A DNA stretch of 64,000 bases from JAAYCI01 sp964550985. Lineage in GTDB: Bacteria > Bacillota > Clostridia > Oscillospirales > Ruminococcaceae. Positions 34,083 through 42,921 of the stretch are shown here, in pieces. The notes below the pieces were generated by a model. The model did no database searches. It was not told the origin of the DNA and saw only the letters and a program-made list of their open reading frames with translations. The translations under genes and the position numbers were made by a program. How positions within the stretch are numbered: the first letter of the stretch is position 1; each line of letters starts with the position of its first letter. The stretch covers positions 70,087 through 134,086 of the forward strand of contig CAZKBM010000001.1 in the NCBI GenBank assembly GCA_964550985.1, in the 5' to 3' direction.

Positions 34083-35051
34083 ATGAGGAAACTGCTGCGC
34101 AGCCTTGCGGTATTGCTGCTTCCCATACTACTGTATTACGTTTTATTTTTGACTTTTGAGCCAAATAACTTTTTTGGCCTGCGGCGCGAAACCCCCACAG
34201 GGGCGGTGTTTGGGGCGCTGCGCGGCTACCAGCGCAGCCCCACCCCCGGCATACTGCTGGGCGACAGCCGCTTTGCCAATATAGAAAATATGGACGCTTT
34301 TGAAAAAACCACCAAGCTGGCCTTCACAAACCTTGCCTACGGTGGGGCCTCGCTGAAAGAGAGCCTGGACGAACTGGATTATTTGCTGGGTCATTACGAT
34401 GAGATTGAAAGCGTGGTGTTTGAACTCTCGTTCTACACCCTCAACCAGAATTATTCGGCAGACCGTTTTGGTTTTATAGAGATGGCCCTTTATAACCCCT
34501 TCGTCTACCTCACCAATTTAAGCTATAACCTGGAGGCCATGCAAAACCTGGTATACTGGTTAGAAGGGCGCACTTTGTATGGCGGCAAGGCCGAAACCCA
34601 GAACCCCGCCAATTACCGCTTTCAAAGCTGGCAGGCCCCCGGCGGGGAGAGGGTCGAAATCCGCGAGGATATCCTAGCCTACCTGGAAAGCATTGCCGGA
34701 TATACCCAAAACTGGCAACTGGATGCAGGAGAGGACGGCCAGTTTGCAAGGCTGTTAAGCACCATCCAGCGCTGTAGCGATGCAGGCATCCGCTTTACAG
34801 TGGTGCTGCCGCCCATTCATGACGATGTGTTACAGTACGCTGTAAAGGCGAACGGCATCTATGACCAGATGCTGCCGCTGATTGATACGCTGAAAGCCAG
34901 CCCCGCTCAGGTGCTGGACTATGAGATGACAGGCCGCCCCCCCTATGGGGAGGAGATGTGGTTTGACGGTTTCCACCTGGACTATGAGCGGGGGTTGCCC
35001 GTGTGGGCAGAACAGCTGGCAGGGGATATGGCCAAAGGCAGGGGGGCGTAA
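34083..35051 (+). CDS. SGNH/DltD-like membrane-anchored acyl-transfer partner
   Basis: The 322 aa protein has one N-terminal membrane anchor (LAVLLLPILLYYVLFLTF) and an extracytoplasmic domain with the SGNH motifs: GILLGDSRF (nucleophile serine), LAYGGAS, and a late DGFHLDYE that supplies Asp and His. Directly after an MBOAT gene this layout resembles DltB/DltD and PatA/PatB pairs, in which the SGNH protein places the acyl group onto the glycan. Whether acetate, alanine or something else is transferred is not visible; no dltA or dltC is present in the window, which argues against D-alanylation. Confidence 0.75.
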   Translation: MRKLLRSLAVLLLPILLYYVLFLTFEPNNFFGLRRETPTGAVFGALRGYQRSPTPGILLGDSRFANIENMDAFEKTTKLAFTNLAYGGASLKESLDELDYLLGHYDEIESVVFELSFYTLNQNYSADRFGFIEMALYNPFVYLTNLSYNLEAMQNLVYWLEGRTLYGGKAETQNPANYRFQSWQAPGGERVEIREDILAYLESIAGYTQNWQLDAGEDGQFARLLSTIQRCSDAGIRFTVVLPPIHDDVLQYAVKANGIYDQMLPLIDTLKASPAQVLDYEMTGRPPYGEEMWFDGFHLDYERGLPVWAEQLAGDMAKGRGA

Positions 35052-35056
35052 AAGAA

Positions 35057-36397
35057 GTGCCGCTGGATTTTTTGATTTTATACGAGCACGTGGTGCGCGA
35101 ATATGAAAGCCTGGTGCTGCTGTGCGAGGAACTGCGCCGCCGGGGCTATAGCTGTGAAATTCGCCAACTGCTGGACCGCAAAAAGCTGAAATATTTCACC
35201 TGGAAAAAGCCAAAGGTGCTGGTGGCCAGCAATATGTACGATAACGAAGGGCTGAACAGCCATGTGTACAACAACGTAGGCAGGCTGGATAAGGTGGTAA
35301 ACCTGCACTGGGAACAGATGCTGAGCGATACCCAGGAGGAAGAGGACTGGTTTAATTTTAAGGATAAGGCCAAAAATTGTGTGCAAACCTGTTGGGGAGA
35401 GGCCACCCGCAACAGGCTGCTGGCTCACGGCGTACCCCCCCAAAACGCCCCGGTAACAGGCGCTGTGATGATGGACTTCTTGCGCCCAGAGTTTGCGGGT
35501 TATTACAAAAACAAAGAGGAACTCTGCCACCAGTATGGCCTTAACCCCCAAAAGCCCCTGTGGCTGTATATCTCCAGCTTTGGCTATGCCTCCATGCAAG
35601 AGGATGAAGTGCGGGAACTCAGCGAGATGGCGGGCACCGATTTTTCCGAATTTGCCCGCATAAACCGCGAGAGCATGGACGAAACCCTGCGCTGGTTTGG
35701 CCGCTTTTTGGAGGAAAACCCCGAGGTACAGCTTGTGTACCGCCGCCACCCCAGCGAGTGGAACAGCCAGGCCCTTTGTGAGATGGAGGAAAAATACCCC
35801 GGCTTCCATGTGATTTTTGCCGAGGGGGTAAAACAGTGGATAAAAGCCGCCGATACCATTGGCATATGGATGAGCACGGCGGTGGCCGAGGTGTATTTTG
35901 CGGGCAAGGGCTGCCATGTGCTGCGGCCCCAGCCCATACCGCACGAGTTTGACCCCGTTATCTACAAAAACGCCGCCTGCATAACGCGCTATGAAGAACT
36001 GCAAAAGGCCGCGCGGGCTGAGGCCCCGCCCTTTCCCATACCACCGGCGGAAATTGAAAGTTATTTTGATAATGGCCCCGCCCCTGCCTACCGCCGTATG
36101 GCGAACCTGCTGGAGGATGTGTTAAAAACCTCCCCGCGGGACAGGCCCTTTGGCCAGGGTTTTACCCCACATTTCAACAAGGTAAAGTTTTTTGCCCTGC
36201 TGGGGGTACAGTTTTTGTATGCCCTGCGGTTTAACCCCATCCACCTAAAAAAAATTGCCCCTGGTTTTGCTGCTTTTGCGGGGCGTATTTACGGCTATGT
36301 GGAAAAGGCCCATATCTCAAAGGCACAGCGCCTGGCCCTACACCAAAAAATACGCCCCTATGTGCAGGCTATAGCCGCCCAAGAGGGGGAGCCTTAG
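35057..36397 (+). CDS. Putative GT-B type surface-carbohydrate glycosyltransferase
   Basis: The 446 aa protein resembles surface-carbohydrate biosynthesis proteins with a GT-B-like fold. The N-terminal half contains FLILYEHVVREYESLVLLCEEL and SNMYDNEGLNSH; the C-terminal half has VQLVYRRHPSEWNS, and TIGIWMSTAVAEVYFAGKGCHVLRP, the donor-binding region typical of CDP-glycerol- or capsule-type transferases. The frame is open from 35003 inside the previous gene; GTG 35057 is preferred because it begins the conserved strand and avoids a long overlap. It is probably part of the same unit as the flippase that follows. Donor unknown. Confidence 0.65.
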   Translation: MPLDFLILYEHVVREYESLVLLCEELRRRGYSCEIRQLLDRKKLKYFTWKKPKVLVASNMYDNEGLNSHVYNNVGRLDKVVNLHWEQMLSDTQEEEDWFNFKDKAKNCVQTCWGEATRNRLLAHGVPPQNAPVTGAVMMDFLRPEFAGYYKNKEELCHQYGLNPQKPLWLYISSFGYASMQEDEVRELSEMAGTDFSEFARINRESMDETLRWFGRFLEENPEVQLVYRRHPSEWNSQALCEMEEKYPGFHVIFAEGVKQWIKAADTIGIWMSTAVAEVYFAGKGCHVLRPQPIPHEFDPVIYKNAACITRYEELQKAARAEAPPFPIPPAEIESYFDNGPAPAYRRMANLLEDVLKTSPRDRPFGQGFTPHFNKVKFFALLGVQFLYALRFNPIHLKKIAPGFAAFAGRIYGYVEKAHISKAQRLALHQKIRPYVQAIAAQEGEP

Positions 36398-36492
36398 GGT
36401 CCTTACAGCTTCTTACAAAATTGCACGGCAAACTTTTGCCAGAGCTTTACGCAGCGGTTATGTTAAGGGCAAATCCATACGCTACCGGCATT

Positions 36493-36516
36493 TACAGCAT
36501 TTGTTCAAATGCTGTA
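36493..36516. other. Strong hairpin between GT-B gene and flippase
   Basis: Arms TACAGCATTTG (36493-36503) and CAAATGCTGTA (36506-36516) form an 11 bp perfect inverted repeat. It lies in the 169-base gap before the flippase gene and has no T tract. Its AACAG/CTGTA and TTTGTT elements resemble the 53 bp repeat family, so it may be a diverged copy. It may attenuate or stabilise the message. Confidence 0.45.
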
Positions 36517-36566
36517 AGCAAAATTTGCATTAAACGTTTCATCAAGGCGGAAGGGAGGGGTAAGGG

Positions 36567-38033
36567 ATGGCAAGCCAGCCCAAACACGAGAGCGCCGAGG
36601 GCTTTGTGGGCTCGGTGCTAAAATATTCGGTTTCCACGGTCATCAGTTTTGGCCTGTTTGCGCTGGCCATGCTGCTGGGCAACTTTTTGGTGCCAAACCA
36701 GGCGGTGTATGGGGAAATTGGCCAGTTCACGGCGGTGGTAAACACACTGATGACCATCGTCATCTTTGGGCTGGACCAAAGCTATATCCGCTTTTGCTAC
36801 GAGCCCCCCGCCCGCATGACCAGCGCGGGGCTCTTCCGCCTGTGTTTTTACCTCTCGGGCTCGGTGCTTTTGGCGGCGGGGCTTGTCTGCTCGCTCTTTT
36901 TTGCGGGGCCGCTACATGCCTTTTTCAAGTTTCAAATCCTGGGGCCGCAGGTCATCCCCCTCCTCTTCCTCAGCACCTTTTTTTGGATGGTTGCCCGCTA
37001 TTTTTACGTACTGTACCGCATGGAGCAAAACCTTTTGCTGTACACCCTAACCTCGGTGCTGATGAACTTTTTTTACAAGGTGTTCTACCTGGCGGGGGCT
37101 TTTTTCAAAAACCAGCTTCCCGCCATGGTGGCCTTTTGCATGTTGGGGCTGGGCGGGTTTGCTATTTTTTGCCTGGTAAGCCGCCGTAAACTGCTTTTAC
37201 CCCAAAAGGGCGAAAGTTTGCGCGGTGGGCTTGGCACCGTTTTGCCCTACGGCCTGGCCGTTGCCCCCACGGCCATTTTGGTCACCCTCAACAGTACCAT
37301 TGGCCTTACCTATGTGGCCCACGCCATCACCGAAAACGCCCGGGGCGTTTACTCCTACGCCTTCCAGCTCTCCAACATCGTAACGGCCATTCAGCTTGGT
37401 TTTGCCTCTTACTGGGGGGCCTATATGTATGCCAACTACAAAACCCAGCAGCCCCGCATAAAAAAGGTACACGATATTTTGAACCTGCTGGTGCTGGTGT
37501 TTTTTGCACTGCTGGTGGCTTTTGAGGACATCATCTTTTGGATACTGCGCAACTACCAGGATGTGCAGCCTATCTTCCCCCTGATGATGCTGGGCGCGGT
37601 CTTCCCGGTGCTGAGCGAGACGACGGCCTATGGCAACACCATTGCCAAAAAACCCATTTTTGATACCCTGGGCAATGCCTTGAGTGTTTTGTGCAATATC
37701 GGTTTTTGCGTCTGGCTCATCCCTCCCTTTGGCCTGCCGGGGGCGGCGGCGGCGCTGGCGCTTGCAAACCTGGCCATGTACCTGTTCCGCACGGCGTTTG
37801 GGCAATATTTTTACCGCACCGTGCGTTTTCCCGCTAAAACGGTGTTTGCCGTGGCGCTCTCCATTTTATTGGCGCTGGCCGCAACGGTATGGCATGGCAG
37901 CCTTTGGCTAAAACCTGCCCTCAGTGCCCTTTGCATTTTGCTATACTGCCTTTTGTACCGCGCCGAACTCAAACGCCTGCGGGCCCTGGCTCTTGCCACC
38001 CTACAGGGGCTGCGGCCGCGCGCGAAGCAATAG
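36567..38033 (+). CDS. wzx: Wzx-type lipid-linked oligosaccharide flippase
   Basis: The 488 aa protein has about twelve to fourteen helices and a MATE-like fold of the polysaccharide flippase family: SVLKYSVSTVISFGLFALAMLLGN at the N-terminus, TVVNTLMTIVIFGLDQSYIRFCYEP-like loop, AFQLSNIVTAIQLGFASYWGAYMY and a PLMMLGAVFPVLSETTAYGNTIAKK segment. It would flip undecaprenyl-linked glycan units. With the ABC exporter in the other operon, the region encodes two export routes. GGGAGGGG precedes the ATG. Confidence 0.85.
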   Translation: MASQPKHESAEGFVGSVLKYSVSTVISFGLFALAMLLGNFLVPNQAVYGEIGQFTAVVNTLMTIVIFGLDQSYIRFCYEPPARMTSAGLFRLCFYLSGSVLLAAGLVCSLFFAGPLHAFFKFQILGPQVIPLLFLSTFFWMVARYFYVLYRMEQNLLLYTLTSVLMNFFYKVFYLAGAFFKNQLPAMVAFCMLGLGGFAIFCLVSRRKLLLPQKGESLRGGLGTVLPYGLAVAPTAILVTLNSTIGLTYVAHAITENARGVYSYAFQLSNIVTAIQLGFASYWGAYMYANYKTQQPRIKKVHDILNLLVLVFFALLVAFEDIIFWILRNYQDVQPIFPLMMLGAVFPVLSETTAYGNTIAKKPIFDTLGNALSVLCNIGFCVWLIPPFGLPGAAAALALANLAMYLFRTAFGQYFYRTVRFPAKTVFAVALSILLALAATVWHGSLWLKPALSALCILLYCLLYRAELKRLRALALATLQGLRPRAKQ

Positions 38034-38098
38034 AGGTTCCGCCCGCGCGGCATCCGCCGTAGCGGAGACCAGCTCACCCAGGAAAGGAGACCCACCCC

Positions 38099-39214
38099 AT
38101 GCGCTACTGTAAAAAATGCACCATGCCTGACACCCGCCCCGGCATACAATTTGACGAAACAGGCGTTTGCACAGCCTGCCGCCACTTTGAGGCACGGAAA
38201 AATATTGATTGGGCCCAAAGGCGCAAAGAACTGGAAGTGCTGTGTGATAAATACCGCGGGATGAATGGCCCAGGCGGCTACGATTGTGCCGTGGCCTGCA
38301 GCGGCGGGAAGGACAGCCACTACCAGGTGCATGTGCTGAAAGAGGAGATGGGCATGAACCCCATCCTTTTCACCGTAGAGGATAATTTCCCCATGACCGA
38401 GGCGGGCAAGCATAACCTGCGCAATATCAGCGAGACCTTCGGCTGCACGGTCATCTCCTGCAAACCCAACATCCGCGCCCAAAAGATTTTGATGCGCCGG
38501 TTTTTTGAAAAATACGGGAGACCCACCTGGTTCTTGGATAGGCTCATCTACACCTTCCCCTTGCACATGGCGCTTAAATTTAACACCCCCATGCTGTGCT
38601 ATGGCGAAAATGTAAGCTTTGAGTACGGCGGCAGCGCCGACAAAGAGACCTACAGCGCCCGTGGGCAGATTGAAAACGGCGTTGCCGTGGGCATGCCCAT
38701 GGAGGAACTGCTGGGCGAGGGCGTGACCGAAAATGACCTGAGCCTTACCTTGGCCCCAGCCAAGGAGGATTTGGAAAAGCTGGACCCCTTCTACCTCTCG
38801 TATTTCCTGCCCTGGAACTCGCTGTATAACTACCAATTTTCCAAAAGCCGCGGCTTTCATGACCTCAGCCATGAGTGGGACCGCAGCCACCATGCCGAGA
38901 ATTTTGACCAAATTGACTCCCGCGCCTACCTGGTGCACTCCTGGCTGAAATACCCAAAATTTGGCCATGCCGCCGCCACCGATTACACCGCCCGTTACAT
39001 CCGCTATGGCCTGATGAACCGTGACGAGGCAATTGGGGTGATTCGGGAACGCGATGGCGCGCTGGACCCCTTGTGTGTGCGCGATTTTTGCGAGTTTTGC
39101 GGGTATAGCGAGGATGAATTTTGGGCTGTAGTGGATAAACTGTATAACCCCGAACTGTTTTTTAAAGATGAATTTGGCCGCTGGATGCTGAAAAGCCCCA
39201 TTTGGGAAGAATAG
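38099..39214 (+). CDS. N-acetyl sugar amidotransferase (PseA/WbpG family)
   Basis: The 371 aa protein begins with a zinc-ribbon-like MRYCKKCTMPDTRPG and GVCTACRHFEA, followed by the ATP-pyrophosphatase loop VACSGGKDSHYQVHV, IGF-like EDNFPMTEAGKHNL and a conserved DCILMRRFFEK-type region. This is the N-acetyl sugar amidotransferase family (WbpG, WbuX, PseA), which amidates sugars such as nonulosonates or amino-uronates using ammonia from a partner. The HisH/HisF-like glutaminase and cyclase partners are not adjacent. The C-terminal CVRDFCEFCGYSEDEFW holds further cysteines. In this locus it may convert an acetamido group of the nine-carbon sugar to an acetamidino group (inference). Confidence 0.82.
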   Translation: MRYCKKCTMPDTRPGIQFDETGVCTACRHFEARKNIDWAQRRKELEVLCDKYRGMNGPGGYDCAVACSGGKDSHYQVHVLKEEMGMNPILFTVEDNFPMTEAGKHNLRNISETFGCTVISCKPNIRAQKILMRRFFEKYGRPTWFLDRLIYTFPLHMALKFNTPMLCYGENVSFEYGGSADKETYSARGQIENGVAVGMPMEELLGEGVTENDLSLTLAPAKEDLEKLDPFYLSYFLPWNSLYNYQFSKSRGFHDLSHEWDRSHHAENFDQIDSRAYLVHSWLKYPKFGHAAATDYTARYIRYGLMNRDEAIGVIRERDGALDPLCVRDFCEFCGYSEDEFWAVVDKLYNPELFFKDEFGRWMLKSPIWEE

Positions 39215-39257
39215 CAGGCGGCAGGGGCCGCAGTACGCGGCACAACGGGTAACTGCC

Positions 39258-40349
39258 ATGACCATACACTATTTTACAGAGATGATGGCCGAACTGGGCT
39301 TTCACACTGCAGACTGTATTGCGGTGGGGAGGCAAAAGGATTGGCCCTGTAGTATTGAGTTTGAAAAAGACGCCGGCAACAACCGCTTTGTTTTGCGTGT
39401 GGCGGCTGGTGAAAAACTGCGCCCCGTAGTAAAAAGCCTGAAAGGGGAGAGGATACCCCACCTGCGCTGGCTGTGCGAGGCGGGCGAAGGGGGAGAAACG
39501 CTGGTGTGCGTGCTCACCCCCCCCAGTGATTTTTATGCAAAGGGAAACATACACGGCGCCCTCAATGCGGCGGTTACGGCCCTGGAAGGCGCGCAGCATA
39601 CGCCGCCTGTACAGTGCCCCTTATGTGGCAGCACAGGCTGCGATGCCTTTGCGTATGTAGAAGAGGCCACCCGCCCGGTGCACAGCGGCTGCTTGACCAC
39701 CCGGCTAAACCTGCCCGAGGCGGATGTAAAAACCCCCCTAAAAATTCGGGGCAGCTATGTTACGGGCATACTGGGGGCCCTGCTTGGCGCTGCCGTGGGG
39801 GCCCTGCCCAACTGGGCGCAGGCCCTTTCCAGCGGCACCATCAGCGCTATTCTCTACGCGTTTATCCCTTTTGTAAGCGCGCTGTTGTACCGTTTGTTCC
39901 GTGGCAAGGCGCGGCAATTGGCCAGCGGGGTCATTGTACTGTTATCCTCGCTGGGGGTGGCCTTTTTGCTGGAATTGGTTTGGTTTTGGCTGCTTGCCAC
40001 CACCCAGGCGGGCTACAATAAGAGCATTACAGCCACAACGGCCCAGTACTTTGCGGGGCATACTATTGGCCTTACCCTGCGCGAGATGTTCTATTGCCTG
40101 TTGTTCCTGCTGCTGGGCTTTCTGGTTGCGGCCGTTCTGCTGCGCCGGTATGCGGCGTCGGGCACCACGGGCGGGCGGCTCATTCGCGGTGCGGCCTTTG
40201 TGCGTAAAACGGCCTTTACCCAGTGGGAGGGGAAACTTGGCCCCTTGCTTAACGCCGGGGAGGAAGCCCCGGAGGAGGATGAGGCTTTGGCCCCGGCCAC
40301 CCTCAAAGAGGATACAAAATCTGCAACGGCTACGGAGGTGTCTCCATGA
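39258..40349 (+). CDS. Membrane protein with internal zinc-finger-like motif, SppA-linked
   Basis: The 363 aa protein has a soluble N-terminal part of about 115 residues, then a CPLCGSTGCDAFAYVE motif (CxxC plus C) and HSGC, which together could bind a metal. Four hydrophobic segments (about residues 165-300) and a charged tail follow. I recognise no family. It overlaps sppA by four bases as ATGA, so the two are translationally coupled and probably work together at the membrane. The ribosome site before ATG 39258 is weak. Confidence 0.6.
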   Translation: MTIHYFTEMMAELGFHTADCIAVGRQKDWPCSIEFEKDAGNNRFVLRVAAGEKLRPVVKSLKGERIPHLRWLCEAGEGGETLVCVLTPPSDFYAKGNIHGALNAAVTALEGAQHTPPVQCPLCGSTGCDAFAYVEEATRPVHSGCLTTRLNLPEADVKTPLKIRGSYVTGILGALLGAAVGALPNWAQALSSGTISAILYAFIPFVSALLYRLFRGKARQLASGVIVLLSSLGVAFLLELVWFWLLATTQAGYNKSITATTAQYFAGHTIGLTLREMFYCLLFLLLGFLVAAVLLRRYAASGTTGGRLIRGAAFVRKTAFTQWEGKLGPLLNAGEEAPEEDEALAPATLKEDTKSATATEVSP

Positions 40350-41560
40350 CAGAAGAACCCGGCAGGTTCTATTCACAAAATGCAGGGGAAGAAGCCCCAG
40401 GCCCCGCCTTTTCAGGCCCTGAGCCCCTCGGCGCAGAAGGCCCGGCAAACGGCGGTGGGGCCCCGGCCCCGCCGTTTGCGGCAGGGCCGGTATTTCCGCC
40501 GCCGGGCGGTGTGTTTTATGGGGTGGGCGCGCCGCCTTTAGCGCCCTATTATGCGGCCTATCAAAAGCCTCCCCGCCCAAAAAAAGGGCTGGAGCTTGCC
40601 CTCATTGCCCTTTCCACAGCCATACTGGTGTTATTGGCCATACTGCTAAGCGTGCTGGCGGCGGCGGTGTTTGGGCTGAACCAGTGGCTACAGCCCGCGG
40701 CGGTTGGGGCCGCGCCGCCCGCCGGCAGTTTTTCGGTCATCCGCATTCAGGGCAGTATCACCTCGGGTGGTGGCGATGCACTGGGCATCAGCGAGCCCAG
40801 CTACCACCATAAGGCCACGCTGGAGTATATTCGGCAGCTGGCCGACGACGAAAACGATAAGGGGATTCTTTTGTATATGAATACCCCCGGCGGCGGCGTG
40901 TACGAAAGCGACGAAATTTACCGCGCGCTGGAGGCCTACCGGGAGAAAACCGGCCGCCCGGTATGGGCCTACATGGCCAAAACCTGTGCCTCAGGGGGTT
41001 ACTACATCTGCATGGCGGCCGAAAAGCTGCTGGCAAATTACAACACCACCACAGGCTCCATAGGGGTGTACGTCTCCCTCACCGATGTAAGCGGGCTATA
41101 TAGCAAGCTGGGTATTGAGACGGTGCTCATCCGCTCGGGCGATAACAAGGGGATGGGAACCCCCGGCGTACCCGTGACCGAAGAACAGCGCGCCGTGTTG
41201 CAGAGCAGTGTGGATGAGAGTTTTGCCCGTTTTGTGGAGCTGATTGTGAAGGGCCGTGACATGCCCCGCAGCGAGGTGCTGCCCCTGGCCGATGGCCGCA
41301 CCTTTACGGCTAGCCAAGCCTTGGAGGCGGGGCTGATTGACGGGACGGGGGAGTGGGAGGCCACACTGGATGAGTTTGAGGAGACGACCGGCGCAAGGCC
41401 CTATTACCCCAATTTTTCCAGCCAAACCTACCTTGGGTATCTGCTTTCGGGCGTGATGGAAAGCCTGCCCAAAAGTGACACAGAGGCCGCGCTGGATGCA
41501 GCCGAGGCCCTGCCCCAGGGCGTGCCCATGGCCTACGCCTATGAACTTGCGGAAGGCTAG
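40346..41560 (+). CDS. sppA: Signal peptide peptidase SppA, S49 family
   Basis: The 404 aa protein has a long proline- and glycine-rich cytoplasmic N-terminus, a membrane segment near residues 85-115, and an S49 protease domain. The expected nucleophile is Ser216 in KTCASGGYYICMAAE and the general base is Lys268 in IRSGDNKGMG; the 52-residue separation equals that of Bacillus subtilis SppA. NTTTGSIGVYVS is also conserved. SppA cuts leftover signal peptides in the membrane. The unusual 80-residue N-terminal extension and the linked zinc-finger gene upstream are noteworthy. Confidence 0.87.
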   Translation: MTEEPGRFYSQNAGEEAPGPAFSGPEPLGAEGPANGGGAPAPPFAAGPVFPPPGGVFYGVGAPPLAPYYAAYQKPPRPKKGLELALIALSTAILVLLAILLSVLAAAVFGLNQWLQPAAVGAAPPAGSFSVIRIQGSITSGGGDALGISEPSYHHKATLEYIRQLADDENDKGILLYMNTPGGGVYESDEIYRALEAYREKTGRPVWAYMAKTCASGGYYICMAAEKLLANYNTTTGSIGVYVSLTDVSGLYSKLGIETVLIRSGDNKGMGTPGVPVTEEQRAVLQSSVDESFARFVELIVKGRDMPRSEVLPLADGRTFTASQALEAGLIDGTGEWEATLDEFEETTGARPYYPNFSSQTYLGYLLSGVMESLPKSDTEAALDAAEALPQGVPMAYAYELAEG

Positions 41561-41634
41561 GGCCATGTTTCACACGACGGTTTGTGCAACATGATATCAA
41601 TATCCTGTGTTTTACTCGTAAAGGAGTGAGAATA

Positions 41635-42921
41635 CTGCCTGAAATACCCGAACATGACAGAGCGCTAAAAGCAGAGGCGCAAGCAGAGCCCGAACGGGTA
41701 TTGCTGCTGGGGCTGGATACAGGGGCCTATGACGCCGAACGGAGTATGGAAGAACTTGCGGCTTTGGCCGAGGCAAATGATATGGAACCCGTGGCCCAGC
41801 TTTTGCAAAAGCGCCGCGCGCCCGATAGCGCCACGGCCCTGGGCACAGGGCGGCTGGAAGAGGCAAAGCAACTGGCGGAAAATTTGGGGGCGCAAAGCGC
41901 CGTGTACGACGGCGAGCTCTCGGGCAGCCAGCTGCGCAACCTCTCAGAGGCGCTGGGCCTGCCTGTTATGGACCGCACCCTGCTTATTTTGGCCATTTTT
42001 AAAAACCGTGCGGTGAGCCGCGAGGGCAAAACCCAAACGGAATTAGCTACGCTGGAGTATCGCCTGCCCCGCTTACTGGGCCTTGGGCAGGTTTTGTCCC
42101 GCCAGGGGGGCGGCGGTGGCGGTGGCGGCGGCGCCCGGCGCGGCGGCGGCGAAACCCAACTGGAATATGACCGCCGCTATATACGGCATCGCATCACTGT
42201 GCTGAAAAAGCGCTTAAACGCCATGCGGGCCCGCCGGGAGGAAACCCGCCGCAGCCGCGAGAAACGGGCCGTGCCTCTTATTGCACTGGTGGGCTATACA
42301 AATGTGGGCAAATCCAGCCTGCTAAACGCCCTAACCGGCAGCGAAATAGCCGCAAAGGATCGCCTGTTTGAAACCTTGGATCCCACGGCCCGCCAACTGC
42401 AGCTGCCCAGCGGGCAGGAGGCCATTTTGATAGACACGGTGGGCTTTGTCTCCCGTTTGCCCCACAACCTGGTGGAGGCTTTTAAAAGCACCCTGGAAGA
42501 AGCCCGCTACGCGGATTTGCTGCTGAAAGTGTGCGATGCCTCAGACCCCGGCGCCCCCCAGCAGCTTGCCGTAACCGATGAGGTGTTGGCCTCGCTTGGG
42601 GCCAAGGGGGAGGCGCTTACGGTATATAATAAGTGTGATCGCCTGCCCGCCTTGCAGCCGCTGGATCCAACGGCGCTGGCTGTGAGCGCCGTAACGGGCC
42701 AGGGCCTGCCCGAACTGCTTGCCGCCATAGCCAAAGCGCTGGAAAACCGGGTGCGGCCGGTGAGCATCTGCCTGCCATACAACCAAATGGCCCTGGCGGA
42801 TGTGCTGCGCCGCCACGGCAATGTTACAAAAGAGGAATTTCGCCCCGAGGGGGTGTACCTGGAGGGCCAGGTGGAGATGCAGTACCTCCACCGCCTTGCC
42901 CCCTTTTTTGTAAACCACTAG
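41635..42921 (+). CDS. hflX: Ribosome-associated GTPase HflX
   Basis: HflX is a ribosome-splitting GTPase. The protein shows the HflX N-terminal domain (RVLLLGL, then TALGTGRLEEAKQLAE, LSGSQLRNLSEALGLPVMDRT, AVSREGKTQTELATLEYRLP), a glycine-rich GGGGGGGGARRGGGETQLEYD linker and the G domain with G1 GYTNVGKSS, G3 DTVGF and G4 NKCD. The frame is open back to GTG 41584, but the only ribosome site, AGGAG at 41622-41626, is 8 bases before CTG 41635. That would be a rare CTG start; GTG 41584 (445 aa) is the alternative. The TAG stop is formed by the inserted repeat element at 42920. Confidence 0.85.
   Translation: MPEIPEHDRALKAEAQAEPERVLLLGLDTGAYDAERSMEELAALAEANDMEPVAQLLQKRRAPDSATALGTGRLEEAKQLAENLGAQSAVYDGELSGSQLRNLSEALGLPVMDRTLLILAIFKNRAVSREGKTQTELATLEYRLPRLLGLGQVLSRQGGGGGGGGGARRGGGETQLEYDRRYIRHRITVLKKRLNAMRARREETRRSREKRAVPLIALVGYTNVGKSSLLNALTGSEIAAKDRLFETLDPTARQLQLPSGQEAILIDTVGFVSRLPHNLVEAFKSTLEEARYADLLLKVCDASDPGAPQQLAVTDEVLASLGAKGEALTVYNKCDRLPALQPLDPTALAVSAVTGQGLPELLAAIAKALENRVRPVSICLPYNQMALADVLRRHGNVTKEEFRPEGVYLEGQVEMQYLHRLAPFFVNH

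Noticed and set aside
32502..35051. D-alanine transfer to teichoic acid (DltB/DltD)
   Set aside because: There is no dltA or dltC nearby, and the SGNH protein does not match a full DltD; acylation of the glycan is the safer reading.
37811..39265. 484-codon antisense open frame
   Set aside because: It is fully antisense to the flippase end and the amidotransferase; it is a shadow of GC-rich codon use without its own motifs.
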